In this document: positions 43,226 through 53,677 of the stretch, one piece after another
Layout: every line of letters begins with the position of its first letter
Numbering within the stretch: position 1 is the first letter of the stretch
NCBI GenBank assembly: GCA_003586115.2
Contig: QVOM02000073.1
Coordinates: forward strand, 44,253,469-44,317,468
Direction of reading: 5' to 3'
Length of the DNA: 64,000 bases
From: Salvator merianae
Lineage: Eukaryota > Chordata > Lepidosauria > Squamata > Teiidae
Translations under genes and position numbers: made by a program
The notes under the pieces: model-generated
What the model was told of the DNA's origin: nothing
Database searches by the model: none
Seen by the model: only the letters and a program-made list of their open reading frames with translations

Positions 43226-43517
43226 CTTTTTTTTTTTTTTGACAGGTGTTTTTATTTGACTTAAAGTTCATTACATATTTCAATTACATATAATACATCA
43301 TTCTTATATTCATTGTTCCCCCACATTCTTCCTCCCTCCCTTCCCAAGGCAGTGAAGATCTTTCCTTAATATCCTTTATCCAACAACTCTTTGGTTCTCA
43401 CTCATTCCTCCATGACACTTTGGGTTACATCCATTTGGTTACTGTAAGTAAATAGTTCCTTCCATTTCTTTTCCAACAAAATCTTTATCTTTATGCCTAA
43501 ATACTCCCCCCCTCCCT
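43226..43517 (-). mobile_element. Retroposon 3' end (probably L1) with target duplication
   Basis: A T15-18 run at the left (poly-A on the minus strand) starts right after CCATGGGCATCT. The right edge is followed by TCATGGACATCT, so ATGGRCATCT is a likely target duplication. The interior is a pyrimidine-rich 3' UTR-like sequence with CTTCCTCCCTCCCTTCCC. No coding part remains. Confidence 0.65.
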
Positions 43518-44222
43518 CATGGACATCTAAGAAACCAAGTAGGATTGGTAGTAGCCATGAATATCTGTGGAACTATTTGAATACCCTCCAAAGGTTCAGG
43601 GCAAAAAAAAAAAAAGAACCTTTACTTTAGTCATCTCACTGGGGACAGATAGATGTAGGCGACTGACAGTTCACAGTGAAAGGTTGGTGGTCTATGGCAT
43701 CTCTTGGAAAAACTGATATTAGGCTACATGTGGAAGTGGTCCAGATGAAAGCCCTGTTTGGCTCCATGGAGCTGGAACCTCTTAGAATGCTGCCTCACCT
43801 TTCTCCCTGCCTTTCCATGTGAGCAATCGGTCTCCTGTACTTGCTTGCTGCTGAGAAGACAAATAATTTAAAGGTATGCAGGGGGGTGGGGGTGTCAGAA
43901 TTTTTCATACCATATTGCAGAGCCTATGTTTGTGCCAATGTCATCCCTAACCATCTGTCTTCCTATCTCTCCATCCCACATTTCTTGTATAGTTGTCTTC
44001 CTTTTCTCTAGATGAGGGTGGTAGTAATCTATTCTTCATAATATATGAGATAAGCTAACAGTGCTGTGAGTGTTTTGTGTCATCTTGCAATAGGGAAGAG
44101 GTTGCACACAACAGCTCAGTGATATATGAGCAGGTTGTTAGAGGATGGACACATCAGTTTATTTGATTTATCAGTCACTTTTCTAAGATTGCTGTATGAA
44201 AAAGAGGGCAAGATTCCTACTC
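43518..44222. other. Intergenic, no feature recognised
   Basis: An A-run near 43600 and anonymous sequence. Confidence 0.45.
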
Positions 44223-44650
44223 ATTTAAGGCAAAACACCACAGGCATAAAGCCTCTCAAAGGCAGAAGCCTCCAGCTTAATACTCTAGAAATTTAAAGCA
44301 AGGCGTCTCAGCTAAAAGTCTGGCAATGTGAGGAACCTCCAACTGGAACAGACAAAGAATTTAAACTAAGCCTCTCAGGCAACTCCAAATTCACTGCTCT
44401 AGAAATGCAAGCTGAAGAATCTCAAGTTTAAAACTATGGAGGTTAAAGTGCAAAAAAAAAAAAAAAAAAAAAAACCCTAGAAATTTAAGGCAAAGTATTT
44501 CAGGCCTAAAGCCCGAATATGGCAAACTTTCAGCTTCACTACTTTAGAATTTCAAGGCAAAGCTTCAAAGGATAAAGCCTTGTCATAGCATGGAGGTTCA
44601 AACTTGTGATTTAAGGCAAAGCCTAAAGCCAGCCTGTGGCACTGCAAATG
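44223..44650. repeat. Degenerate 68-bp tandem repeat, about seven units, with A22 run
   Basis: Unit starts near 44224, 44292, 44360, 44405, 44483, 44551 and 44610 share CTAGAAATTTAAGGCAAAGC, TCTCAGGC(A/C)TAAAGCC and a GGAACCTCCAGCTTCACTA-type end. Spacing is 67-68 bases for the intact units. The fourth is deleted and the array is interrupted by A22 near 44452-44474. Confidence 0.75.
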
Positions 44651-44689
44651 CAACAGACCAGAGATTCAATGCATAACATCATTGGCTGG

Positions 44690-45050
44690 CTCCGTACACC
44701 GGCGGAATATATTGCTAACAAACAGTATTCTGGAGTACAGCCTCTCGGGATTTATCGCTTGTTGCCTAGACAGCACGGGGGCTGACCACTGCATGTGTGT
44801 GGCCATCTTTTTCAGCCCCCGCACATGCACGGTGGGCACTTCCAGGATAATGACTCCCTCCAGACAGTAAGTTATACCACAATTTGGGGAAAACCCATCA
44901 TTGGAGTTAGGTTTTCCTGCAGTAGGCTATAGTGGGATTTAGGGGAGATATGGCAGGACTAAGGGTGGGTTGCCACAGATACGTGTGGCAATCCCACCAC
45001 AGTGCAGATAGAATGGTCCTATATTTCTCCCATCTGAGCAGGGCCATTGT
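44690..45050 (-). mobile_element. Family B MITE, copy 4 (inverted)
   Basis: The core GGGTTGCCACAGATACGTGT and GGCAATCCCACCA is the family palindrome. TGCATGTGTGTGGCCATCTT and CCCGCACATGCACGGTGGGC form a second inverted pair equivalent to that at 35470-35520. AAGTTATACCACAATTTGGG is also family-specific. Confidence 0.65.
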
Positions 45051-45489
45051 GAGGCTTTGATGTTAGGAATGCCTGGAGAGTGGGAAGATTATTGATCTGA
45101 ATGATTAATCTGTGGTTGTGGGAAGGTAGAAGGTCAGCTTCAACCTGGAACTGCATGGTTGCCTGCAGAGGCTTATATACATTGTTTACTTTCTCTTCCT
45201 ATAGTCCATCATAAGACTATAGGTCCAGTCAAATGTCAAAAGAAGGAAAGGCTTGTGCTCATAGTACCTGAGAGTCCTTCTTTGTATCACCAGCTTGGCA
45301 GCTGGAAAAGTGCATGGCTTGATTATGAGACAAGAAGTGGGACTGGGGCATCATGCCCAAGCTGTGATAGTTAGACAGAATAGTATGAAACTGAATAAGG
45401 CTGACACATGCCTTTCCAGGAAATCTTGGTCAAACAGCAGCGCCACACAGACTGATGACTGTGTGCTTTCAAAGCCTGGACTCTGGCTC
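45051..45489. other. Intergenic, no feature recognised
   Basis: Anonymous sequence. Confidence 0.4.
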
Positions 45490-45783
45490 AAAGAAGAAGA
45501 AGAAGAACTTGGTTTTTATACCCCGCTTTTCTTGGCCGAAGCTGACTCTGAGCGGCTTACAAGGTTATTTTTCGCCCGAAGGCTTACATCTGTCTATCTT
45601 CCACATCACACAATGTGATGCTCCCTATTTATCTACTTGCAATTACTTGCCTTCGAACAGCTAGGTTGGCTGGAGCTAGAGGCCAGTAGAGGACGCTCAT
45701 CCCCTCTACACGGCAGACAGGGGCCTCAAACTCCGATCCTCCTATTGAAAGATCAGTGTCCTAGCCTTCTGCGCCACCAACAT
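45490..45783 (-). mobile_element. tRNA-headed SINE, minus strand, AAG/CTT tail
   Basis: On the minus strand the head TGGTGGCGCAGAAGGCTAGG and CACTGATCTTTCAATAGGAG precedes a B-box-like GAGTTTGAGGCCCC. The body GGGGATGAGCGTCCTCTACT matches the SINE at 8405-8515. The 3' part AAGCCGCTCAGAGTCAGCTT, GGGGTATAAAAACCAAG and (TTC)n is like the Sauria-type tail, unlike the CR1 tail of the 8.4-kb copy. Confidence 0.85.
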
Positions 45784-45919
45784 GACCAAACACTGTGGCA
45801 AAACTGTAGATTCAGTCTGGAACCACCCAGTGTTCACTATTGTTTGCGTCTTCCCTTAGCCTTTCCAGTTTTACTTTTTATCTAGCAAACAGTCCTGGAG
45901 AAGTCAAAAAGACTGCAAA

Positions 45920-46281
45920 CCATTTTTAACATTTTGGTTGTCCTAACTATGTTGATCTGGATTGCTGCCGTCTGGATCAAGCAGTCCTTCCCAAGCTGGG
46001 ATGGATTGCTTTGGACTAGAACAAGGTCACCTGTGTCAGCATGGCTGTTCCAGTCTAGCTCCTATGTCAACTCTGAAGCCACCTCCTTGGCCCAGTTTAT
46101 CACTGGCTAGTAAACCGTTCTACCGGTGGTCTGGATCTAGACTGGATCAGGCTATGCTCCGTCTTGTGCAGGCAGAGTGTACTAGCAGGAGGCGGGGACT
46201 CCCTTCAACTGCACTAACATGCAGAAGGAAAGCCCATATTCCCCTTTTAGATCTGGACTACCGGTAAGTGCAGAAAGGCCC
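45920..46281. mobile_element. Family A-related element, right end recognisable
   Basis: It closes with CTACCGGTAAGTGCAGAAAG and GCCC, the family A terminus. Upstream, CTACCGGTGGTCTGGATCTA and GATCTGGACTACCGGTAAG are partially repetitive. The left boundary is uncertain. Confidence 0.5.
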
Positions 46282-47232
46282 TAAAGATATTAGCTCAAAG
46301 GGCTTTCTTATAAGCCCCATGACTGCCCTTTTCTGGGGGAAGGGAATAACATTAGTGACATTTCCCAGAGGTGTTCCCTTGATTGTTTCTTCCCATCAAA
46401 GTAGTTGCTGGTTTCTCTCTATCAAGCACATGGCTATATTTTAACTTTCCCCTTAGGAGAGGATGACAAGAAGCATGGGTTCAGGTTTTGTTTCGTTTTG
46501 CTTTTTGACAAGGCTTGCCTTTAACTTTGCACGGATCTTGTAATAATGTCTTTACAGAATTCAGGGAATGGAATAGCTGGCACCTGGCCAATCTCCCCAT
46601 TCGTGATGCACCCTGCACACAGTTCTACAAGGAACTGTTTTTGTGTTTATATTCGTGTTGTACTGGACCCTGAACTGATTTACTGTAGTGGCAATTAAAT
46701 ATAGGACCCCCCAAAACCAAAAAAGAAAAAGAAAACAACCAGTAGTAGGCAGCAATGTTGAGTTTACATGTATAGGTAATAAACTGAGAGATCTTGCCTC
46801 CAAAGACTAAAGACCTTGATAATGCTTGGCATTAATATATTCTGATTTTAATAAGCAGTGTTTATGGAATTCCCTTGAGTGTGATGGAAGGCTGCCTCTT
46901 AAGAAAATGGGAATTCTTTCACCAGAAAAATATACATAAAACAAAGACAAATCACTTCTCATCGCTTCCGGCAGTAGCCCAGCTGACTCATAAGCTGCAA
47001 CTCTGCAAATATGATCAGAGCTCCCCCTTGTGGTTGATATTTTGATTTCTCCCAACAACAACATTTTGAAAATCCATTCAGAACCGAGGATTTGGGGAAT
47101 TACCAGGTTGCCCATTCACTCATGCAGACCATTATTCTGTTTCCATCAGTGACCAGCATTTTATCTAACTATCTGTCTATTATTTGTGATCAACCATCTA
47201 ACAGAATGGAAGTGGATTCTATTCTTTTCTTT
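46282..47232. other. Intergenic, no feature recognised
   Basis: Anonymous sequence. Open frames at 46561-46803 and 46807-47115 (minus) show no domain. Confidence 0.4.
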
Positions 47233-47244
47233 TCCTTCCTTCCT

Positions 47245-47288
<44 letters not shown>

Positions 47289-47290
47289 TT
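47233..47290. repeat. (CTTT)n microsatellite
   Basis: CCTT units grading into at least twelve TTTC units. Confidence 0.95.
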
Positions 47291-47489
47291 TGCAGATTCT
47301 GGTGCTATAAACAACTAGTGTATAATTAGGGCCTAAATCTTTCATTGCACTTCAGGTTTCACAATATTCACTTTATACAGATCCTAGATCCCTAAAGAGA
47401 ATGTACCAGATTTTTTTAAAGTTCAAAAGTTACCTGAAATTACTAAGTTACTCATGGAGCCTGGTATAGTCCGTCTTACTGTGCAATAG

Positions 47490-47700
47490 GGTCTGAGTTT
47501 GATACTGACTTATTCACACCCATCTAATATAGTGCTCACTCAGTTCCTCTTTTTCCACACTTTTCCACCCCTCCCATCCTTCCCTACTCTCTTCCCTCTA
47601 TGATTGGGTGCACTTCTGTCAATCACCTTTAGCTTTTCAAGGGAGGGTATGGCCAGCCCCCTCTGTCTTCACCCTCCAAAGAAGAATCTTTTCCATGGGA
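47490..47700 (+). repeat. Dispersed repeat shared with 12365-12700
   Basis: GTGCTCACTCAGTTCCTCTT, CTCTATGATTGGGTGCACTT, CTGTCAATCACCTTTAGCTT and GGGAGGGTATGGCCAGCCCC follow the same order as in the ARHGAP26 intron copy. Confidence 0.6.
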
Positions 47701-47739
47701 ACTGAAAATGGGGTTCTGCAATGCTGGAGCTTGTGGATG

Positions 47740-47980
47740 TTTAAAAGGGATGTTGGCATTGCCTTCCTCCTACTCCCATATCACCATCAGCCTCTTCCCC
47801 CCCCCCAACCCCGCCGCTTTTTGGTTATACCATAAATATTCACAAGTGCACAAAACTGCATCTTCCCAAGCTCTGGGAGGGGCACATTGAAAGGCAGGCT
47901 ACACCATCAGTCCAGGGGTTTCTTCAATATCTTCTGCACTTCTGCTTGCATTGGGGTGGTGGTATCCCCTCAGAGACCAG
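47740..47980 (+). repeat. Long inverted repeat, left arm (copy A)
   Basis: TATACCATAAATATTCAC, AACTGCATCTTCCCAAGCTC, GGGCACATTGAAAGGCAGG, CTTCTGCACTTCTGCTTGCA and TTGGGGTGGTGGTATCCCC occur in this order. The same blocks occur inverted at 48520-48760. Confidence 0.75.
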
Positions 47981-48519
47981 TGGGCACAGCTCCCCCATGG
48001 TGATCCTCCACAGTTAACATAACCTCCCTTTTTTGTTTGTTTGATTTTTGGATTCCTCCCTCCTTTTCTTGTTGGCGGTCTGTTGAGAACTGGCACTGAT
48101 TCGAAGGAATTTGTGTGGTGCCCAAAAAGTCAGCACACTGCCTCCCTGCTGGCACATGTGTAAAGGGAAGCGAGCCTGACTTGTGCAGCCTGCCTGTCGC
48201 TCTTCAAGGAGCCCATCATGCTGCTGGTCTGCTCACATAACTTTTGCTGGCCTTGTGTGGTCGAGTGCCTCTACCTAACATGCAGGACCATGCAGCCATC
48301 TTCCTGATGGCAGGTGCACCCAGCCATAACCATTCTCTCAAGCCTGGACAGAACTCTGGCTGAGCCTCACAAAATAGGAGTGATCTCACCGTATGGCCAC
48401 TGTGTCCTAAGCTCTGCCTGCTACCAGGGGGCAAGGGGGCCACTGCCTTGCCAATTAACACCACCTTAGCTGAAGTGGTGAAACCTTTTGCCTCTTTCTG
48501 CAGCACCAGCCCTTGCAAC
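47981..48519. other. Spacer between inverted-repeat arms
   Basis: About 540 bases without a recognisable gene. A 102-codon minus frame at 48216-48524 lacks a domain. Confidence 0.4.
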
Positions 48520-48757
48520 CACAAACATCCTCATACCTTCCCAATGCAAATGGAGATGCAGAAAATCTTGGAGGAACTCACCCCAAAATGGTGCACTGCA
48601 ATCTGTCTTTCAATGTGCCCTTCAACAGAGCTTGGCAAGATGCAGACTTGTTCACTTTTGAATATCTATGGTATAACGAAAAGAAGAAAAGCAAATAAAA
48701 AGGGACAGATGGTGACATAGGGCAAGAAAAAAGGCAGGGGAGATGCCACCATTCCAA
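48520..48757 (-). repeat. Long inverted repeat, right arm (copy B)
   Basis: AATGCAAATGGAGATGCAGA, CTGTCTTTCAATGTGCCC, AGAGCTTGGCAAGATGCAGA and GAATATCTATGGTATAAC are reverse-complement counterparts of copy A, followed by GACAGATGGTGACATAGGG matching the outer part of the left arm. Confidence 0.75.
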
Positions 48758-48840
48758 CACAAGCAGAGGTGCAGAAAACAGTGGAGGAACCCCCAGAAGA
48801 CTGATGCACAATAGTCTACCTTTCAATGCCTCCCCCCCAG
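48758..48840 (-). repeat. Partial third copy (copy C), direct to copy B
   Basis: CAACACAAGCAGAGGTGCAG, GTGGAGGAACCCCC and CTACCTTTCAATGCCTCCC repeat the inner block of copy B about 217 bases downstream in the same orientation. Confidence 0.7.
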
Positions 48841-50374
48841 TTTAAATGCTCAACCCAACCCCAAGAAAGACAGAAAAGGTCAAACAACAGAAAAACCAAA
48901 GGAAAGGGAGTGAAAATGTGTTGGCAGGAGTACAAGCCCACCTTGTGTCCCCAATGGAATACAAATGAGATCTGCACCCCCTCCCCCCAGGTTGGAGGGT
49001 CATGATTCACTGGCAGGTTAAGGGGCATATGGTATGAATACTTGAGGATCCAGATTTGCTGGAAGGATCTTTTTTTTAAAGGAAGGTCACAAACCGCATG
49101 CTGTGCCCAGTTCAGTCTGCACACAAAAATAATGTTTCTTTCATGCCCGAATCCATGTTTTCAGCAGAATGCATTTTCATGACAAAAATCTGGTAGAGAT
49201 ATCATTTTCATGTGGGAACATGGGGTCATTATCATGAAAATCCATCTCCTCACTACTTTTTTGACAGCAAGTGGAAATACACAGGGATACCTGGCAACCA
49301 ATTCAGTAATTCTGTGGGGACTAACAACCCAACACTATGAACATTTCTTAATTTGTCTGACTCCTTCCATTTGGCAGCATGTGCTATGGACTGAAGCTTT
49401 CTGTTCACACTGGCACAGGGAAGGGGGTGGTGAATCAAGAATTCATAAGATTTTAACTCTCCCCCTCTCTCCCCCCCCCCCCAGTTCTGTTCTGTTTATG
49501 TGCAGAAGTGCAGTGTTTGGAATGAAGGAGGACTTTGGGCAGAGCTCTGCAACTTTGTTGGAAGAGACAAAGGATGGAAGGTTTCTGCGGCAACATTTAT
49601 TTCTGCCTCATGGATGGCTCTGAACAGACATGCTGCCTTTTGAATTGGGGCAGGAGGATGCATTTAATAGCATGCTCACAAAGTTAACTGAAGGCAAAAA
49701 AAAGAACCAGAACTTTATCTGTGGACATGCTGGGAATGGAACAAATTAATACAGATGCAGGCAGAATGGATGGTGGAAATGAATATTTTTTAAAAGAATT
49801 TCAGATATATACATACTGAAAAGGTGAGTTATATAGGCAAATTGCCACCTTTACTACCAGCTAGCAGAGGACACAGTCTGACCCTGTAAAACTGATTTGG
49901 TGCTCCATTAAGCATATAGCAAGAAAAATTTCTACCTTCTTGTGTTCTAGGGTGTGATCAGACACAGTTAAAGAGTCATCTTCTGGGCAACTTTCAGACT
50001 GAATCAACAGACATTAATTGTCAGCATGCAACTTCTTTGGACTTGAAGCAACAGAAAGGTCAGCTCATTGTTATTCAGGATTTCTGAGCACTGCAGTCAT
50101 CTCTTATTTATTTTTTTATATAATTAACAAAAGAAATAACAAATCATAACAGAAAGCAGTGCTCTTCCATCTACCCCTTATGCACAACGATTAACAACAA
50201 ATAGATTGTTTCTTCCATCTTTCTTCGCTTTCATTTTGGCTGGACCAAAGAGTTAATCTTGTTCTTCTGGTGCTTGGTGTCTCATTGGAAAATACAGTAA
50301 ATCTTTCTGCAGTCATCTCTTTTCAAGCTGGGTTTGGGTGGAAACCTGCGTAAGCAACAGGTGGGGTGAGAGGA
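48841..50374. other. Intergenic, no gene recognised
   Basis: A C12 run lies near 49471. The region 50105-50330 is A/T-rich with TTATTTATTTTTTTATATAA, possibly an L1 3' UTR remnant on the minus strand. A 137-codon frame at 49210-49623 has no recognisable family. Confidence 0.4.
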
Positions 50375-51060
50375 AGTGATGAAAGAGGTGGGAGTTGGAG
50401 GATCATTCTTTTCTTCCTACGTTGTCAATGGCTGTATTTGCATTCTGATTCAGGGCTGCTTTGATCTAACTGCTTTGCAGGGCTTGGAGATTTCCTTCTG
50501 TCCCGTGGTCCACAGACCCAATGGCTTTCACATGTTTTCAGAGCTTTGTAAACAGTGCTAGGGGCTGTGGCTAAATCTCCTGCTCCTTGCCTTTTCTCTT
50601 TCGGGCACAGCTAGATTGACAACATTGATTGTTTCAATGATTCAATTTACCTCGACCTTGGAGTGCTGCCTGTTTTGTAAGCACGAAGGGCTGCTCTTGT
50701 CAAATGTCTGTTTAAGCAGGGATCAGAGATTTCATCCTGCCCTGTGCTTCGCAGACCAGAAGGCTTTGGGAAGTTTTGTGTCCGAGCTTTGTTTGGACTC
50801 ATTTAAGCAGCGATAGACCCTGCAGCCAAATCTCTAGCCCCTCGCCTTTTCCCTTTCAGGCATAGCTAGATCAGTCATGACTGACGTGGTTGAGAGCCAT
50901 CACTGAAGAGTGCTGCCTTTATTGTTAAGTGCAAAAATCAGGCTGCTCTTGTCAAACGCCTCTTTAAGATGATCAGAGTCATTTTGGGGGGAGTGAAATG
51001 GAAGCGATTGCATTCTAGGGCTTGAGATTTGTTTTTATAGTTCCTGGCTGCAGTTTACTT
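50375..51060. repeat. Divergent tandem repeat, unit about 245 bp
   Basis: GGCTTGGAGATTTCCTTCTG (near 50480) and GATCAGAGATTTCATCCTGC (near 50721) start equivalent units. Each continues with a (C/T)CGCAGACC-type motif, AGAGCTTTGT or CGAGCTTTGT, CAAATCTC, CCTTGCCTTTTCTCTTTCGG or CCTCGCCTTTTCCCTTTCAG, GGAGTGCTGCC or AGAGTGCTGCC, and GGGCTGCTCTTGTCAAA or GGCTGCTCTTGTCAAAC. A third, partial unit starts near 50970. Confidence 0.75.
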
Positions 51061-52238
51061 TCTTGTTGCTTCTGTTACAGACAGAACTCTATTGTTTTAT
51101 AAACACCAGTGAGGAGAACTCATCGTGGCACTGATGTAACTTAAGCTGCATGCTCATGCAGTAAAGAAAAGCCTCTTGGTAGCATCATGGTAGGAAATGT
51201 AGCCAATCACAGAATGAAAATCAGAGCTACAGCCATTTTGCCAATCACAGGGAGGAACAGGTGGGCAGACCAGTGGACAATCATTAGGTAGCAACCATTG
51301 TCATGGGAGACATTCCTTTATGTGGAAATGAATACAGGCTGCAGTGTGGCAAAATAAGGTAGCTTCTCAGCTGCATATACTAGCAACTGTTTGGAAGGCA
51401 CTTTTTTGTGCATCTGATGATGGGATGCTTTCTTCTAAAGAGAGGACTTGAAAAAGACCTGTCTGATTGCAACCCTAGTTGTCTCCATCTACATGGAGCC
51501 TTTCAAGCAGTATCAGAGAAAGAAGCAATGCTACTCACCAGACTGCAGGTGCCAGTGTTTGACAGCTTTTTTGACCCTGGACAGGGTTCTTCTCTCCTGC
51601 ATCATGTTTCCAAATTTCATTGCACTTAAAGGCATTCTGCTTTAAGACATGGATCTCTGTTTGCCTTAATGCCAAAATGCTTTCATTTGCAGAACCCACA
51701 CCAAGCGGTTTTGAAGGTGGAACTTTTGTCTGTTGCACTGTTCTCCGCCATCCCAATTTTCGTCTGCTCTAGCGTCTCCCCACCTGCTCCACCTGTGTTC
51801 TGATTCACCACTCCCATTGCAAGATTTCCTGCCCAATGGGCCTCTTCCTCCACTCCGGCCCCTTAATTAATTAATTTACTGTATTCACGTAACTGATTAT
51901 GAGACACAAAGGTTCAGTTGTTTTTTCAGTAATAGGCCTTTATTGGTGGTGACACATTATTCAGATTAAGTCACAAGCTTAAAATAAAATAAAATATAGG
52001 CAGGCAACTTCCCCCATTGAGAGAGTGATGTAACGCTGCTGAAGGCTGGACCAATATCACTTTCGGCTGTAAAACCAATCTTGGAACTCCTTATTTCACA
52101 CAGAACTCTGCGAGTGTTTGAACAAACACTTAAAGCTGTTGAAAGGCATTTTGGAAAGACTGATGTTGGCTTGAATTATTGAAAATTCAGCTCAAGGTTG
52201 GTTCCAGGCAAGCATTTAGAAGGACCCAAGCTTTATTA
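51061..52238. other. Intergenic, no feature recognised
   Basis: TTAATTAATTAATTTA low complexity near 51863. Nothing else recognised. Confidence 0.4.
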
Positions 52239-52657
52239 TCCCCATTCTTGCACTTACCCTTAGGATCCCAGGATAGTGTGGGACAGGGTGTCCTGTGATA
52301 TTCAATCCATCCCATGCTGGGATGGGTTGCCACTGGGCCAGGATAAGGCCATCTACATTGGGACAGCCCCTCCTGGCCCAGCCACCTTTGTTGAACCTCC
52401 ACTCAGCATCCAAAGGCTGGGAATTCTTTGTTCCCGGCCTTCAAAACTTCCAGCAAGGCCCTTTTCCTGTGGGGCCACAGACATACCTCCTCGCATCCCA
52501 GAACAGTGGCCCTTGTGCCTTTCACATGAGGCTCGCAGTTCTGGACTAGAGTCTCTGGTCCACTAGTAGACCTTGTTGTCAAGGTCTGTCCTTGTGGACA
52601 AAATTCTAGGAGGGAGAGCTCCCCTAGCCCGCACTAACAGCAGGTGCAGAAAGGGCC
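52239..52657. mobile_element. Family A element, about 420 bp
   Basis: The left end CATTCTTGCACTTACCC and right end CAGGTGCAGAAAGGGCC are family A termini. The internal hairpin AGTAGACCTTGTTGTCAAGG with TCTG lies near 52567. TATCC/GGATA motifs around CATCCCATGCTGGGATGGG form another short palindrome near 52309-52327. TTA precedes the left end. The right flank is TAG, so the duplication is not exact. Confidence 0.62.
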
Positions 52658-53580
52658 TAGGTTAAGTAATTTAAGAGAAAGCGAACAGGGTTCCCTCTCC
52701 TTTAAGAAGTGTCTTGAAGAGAGGATTTCAGCAAGTGCTGCCAACAGTACAAAAACCCACACCAGCATCCTTTTGCCTTTCCTTTTACCATTCTCCAAAT
52801 TCAAGCCTGATTGCAAAAAGCAGGAACAACGTGTGCAGTCAGCTCAGACTGTTTATAGTTCTTTACAATTAAAGCGGAACTTTAATTGTAATAGTTAATA
52901 GTCAAGGTAATAGTCTTGGATCGTGGCAGTCCTAGGGTAAGGACCCTGGTACCCTACTGCCCTGATTTGTAGGCCACTGCTGCTCTACAGTCCTGCTTCA
53001 CAAATGAGCAAGGTTGTCCAGCAACTAATTAACCCTTTAAACTAAGGAGCGCAACACTTTGTTAGGTAAAGAAGTTCTCCCGAAGTCCATTAAGTTCAGG
53101 GTGTAATTACTTAATACCACCACTGGTCCTTTCACATCATGCTACAGTTAATTATTTAGTTCCTCTTCTTTCATTTTGATAAGCAGGGTTCTATGCAACA
53201 AAAAACTCCAAAAGTTACAAGGAAAGACATTTTGTTTCCTGGACTGTATTGTACAAACTGCAAAATTAGGGCTATGTGAGGAGAAAAAAACATTTTCCCT
53301 GCCCATCAGTAGAGCCAGACAGCAACCAAGATTAGAATCTGTAAATGATAGAGCCACCCCAATGAATCTTGAAACTCTTTAGCCTCGAAACTAAGGGTGA
53401 GCATCTAACCGCCTGAAGAACTCGCTATATGCAGAAAGTGAAATCCTTGTCCTTTTCACCTGGGCTTTGAGCCAGACCTAAAATATCTCTTGTGCCAAGT
53501 CCAAAAACAAGATCACATGAGAGTTGGCGGCGGGGGGCGGGGGGGAATAGAAAGCTCAATGGCTGTTCTTGCCTCTTCAG
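52658..53580. other. Intergenic, no feature recognised
   Basis: A G-rich patch GGCGGCGGGGGGCGG near 53527 lies just upstream of the candidate exon. Otherwise anonymous. Confidence 0.4.
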
Positions 53581-53677
53581 TTTGTTCAATGCGGATGCTG
53601 TTCCGGCGCTGGGACCTGATCGTTTGAAGGACCTCATTATCCCCTCGGGTTTCCACATCATTCTGCAAACAGTTCTG
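53581..53677 (+). other. Candidate non-coding or 5' exon, plus strand
   Basis: A 97-base segment lies between a good acceptor (pyrimidine-rich CTGTTCTTGCCTCTTCAG) and a good donor (CTG then GTAAGTG). One frame is open across it (LFNADAVPALGP...ILQTVL) and it contains CpG dinucleotides unusual for the neighbourhood. No protein family is recognised. It points away from ARHGAP26, as the 5' exons of FGF1 do in human. It could be an upstream FGF1 exon, a lncRNA exon, or a chance pairing of splice-like sites. Confidence 0.25.

Noticed and set aside
44223..44650. CRISPR-like array
   Set aside because: Units are directly adjacent and all parts of the unit vary together. There are no constant repeats with unique spacers, and the sequence is vertebrate.
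49210..49623. 137-codon plus-strand frame
   Set aside because: No recognisable family. Part of it is a C homopolymer giving poly-Pro/Ser.
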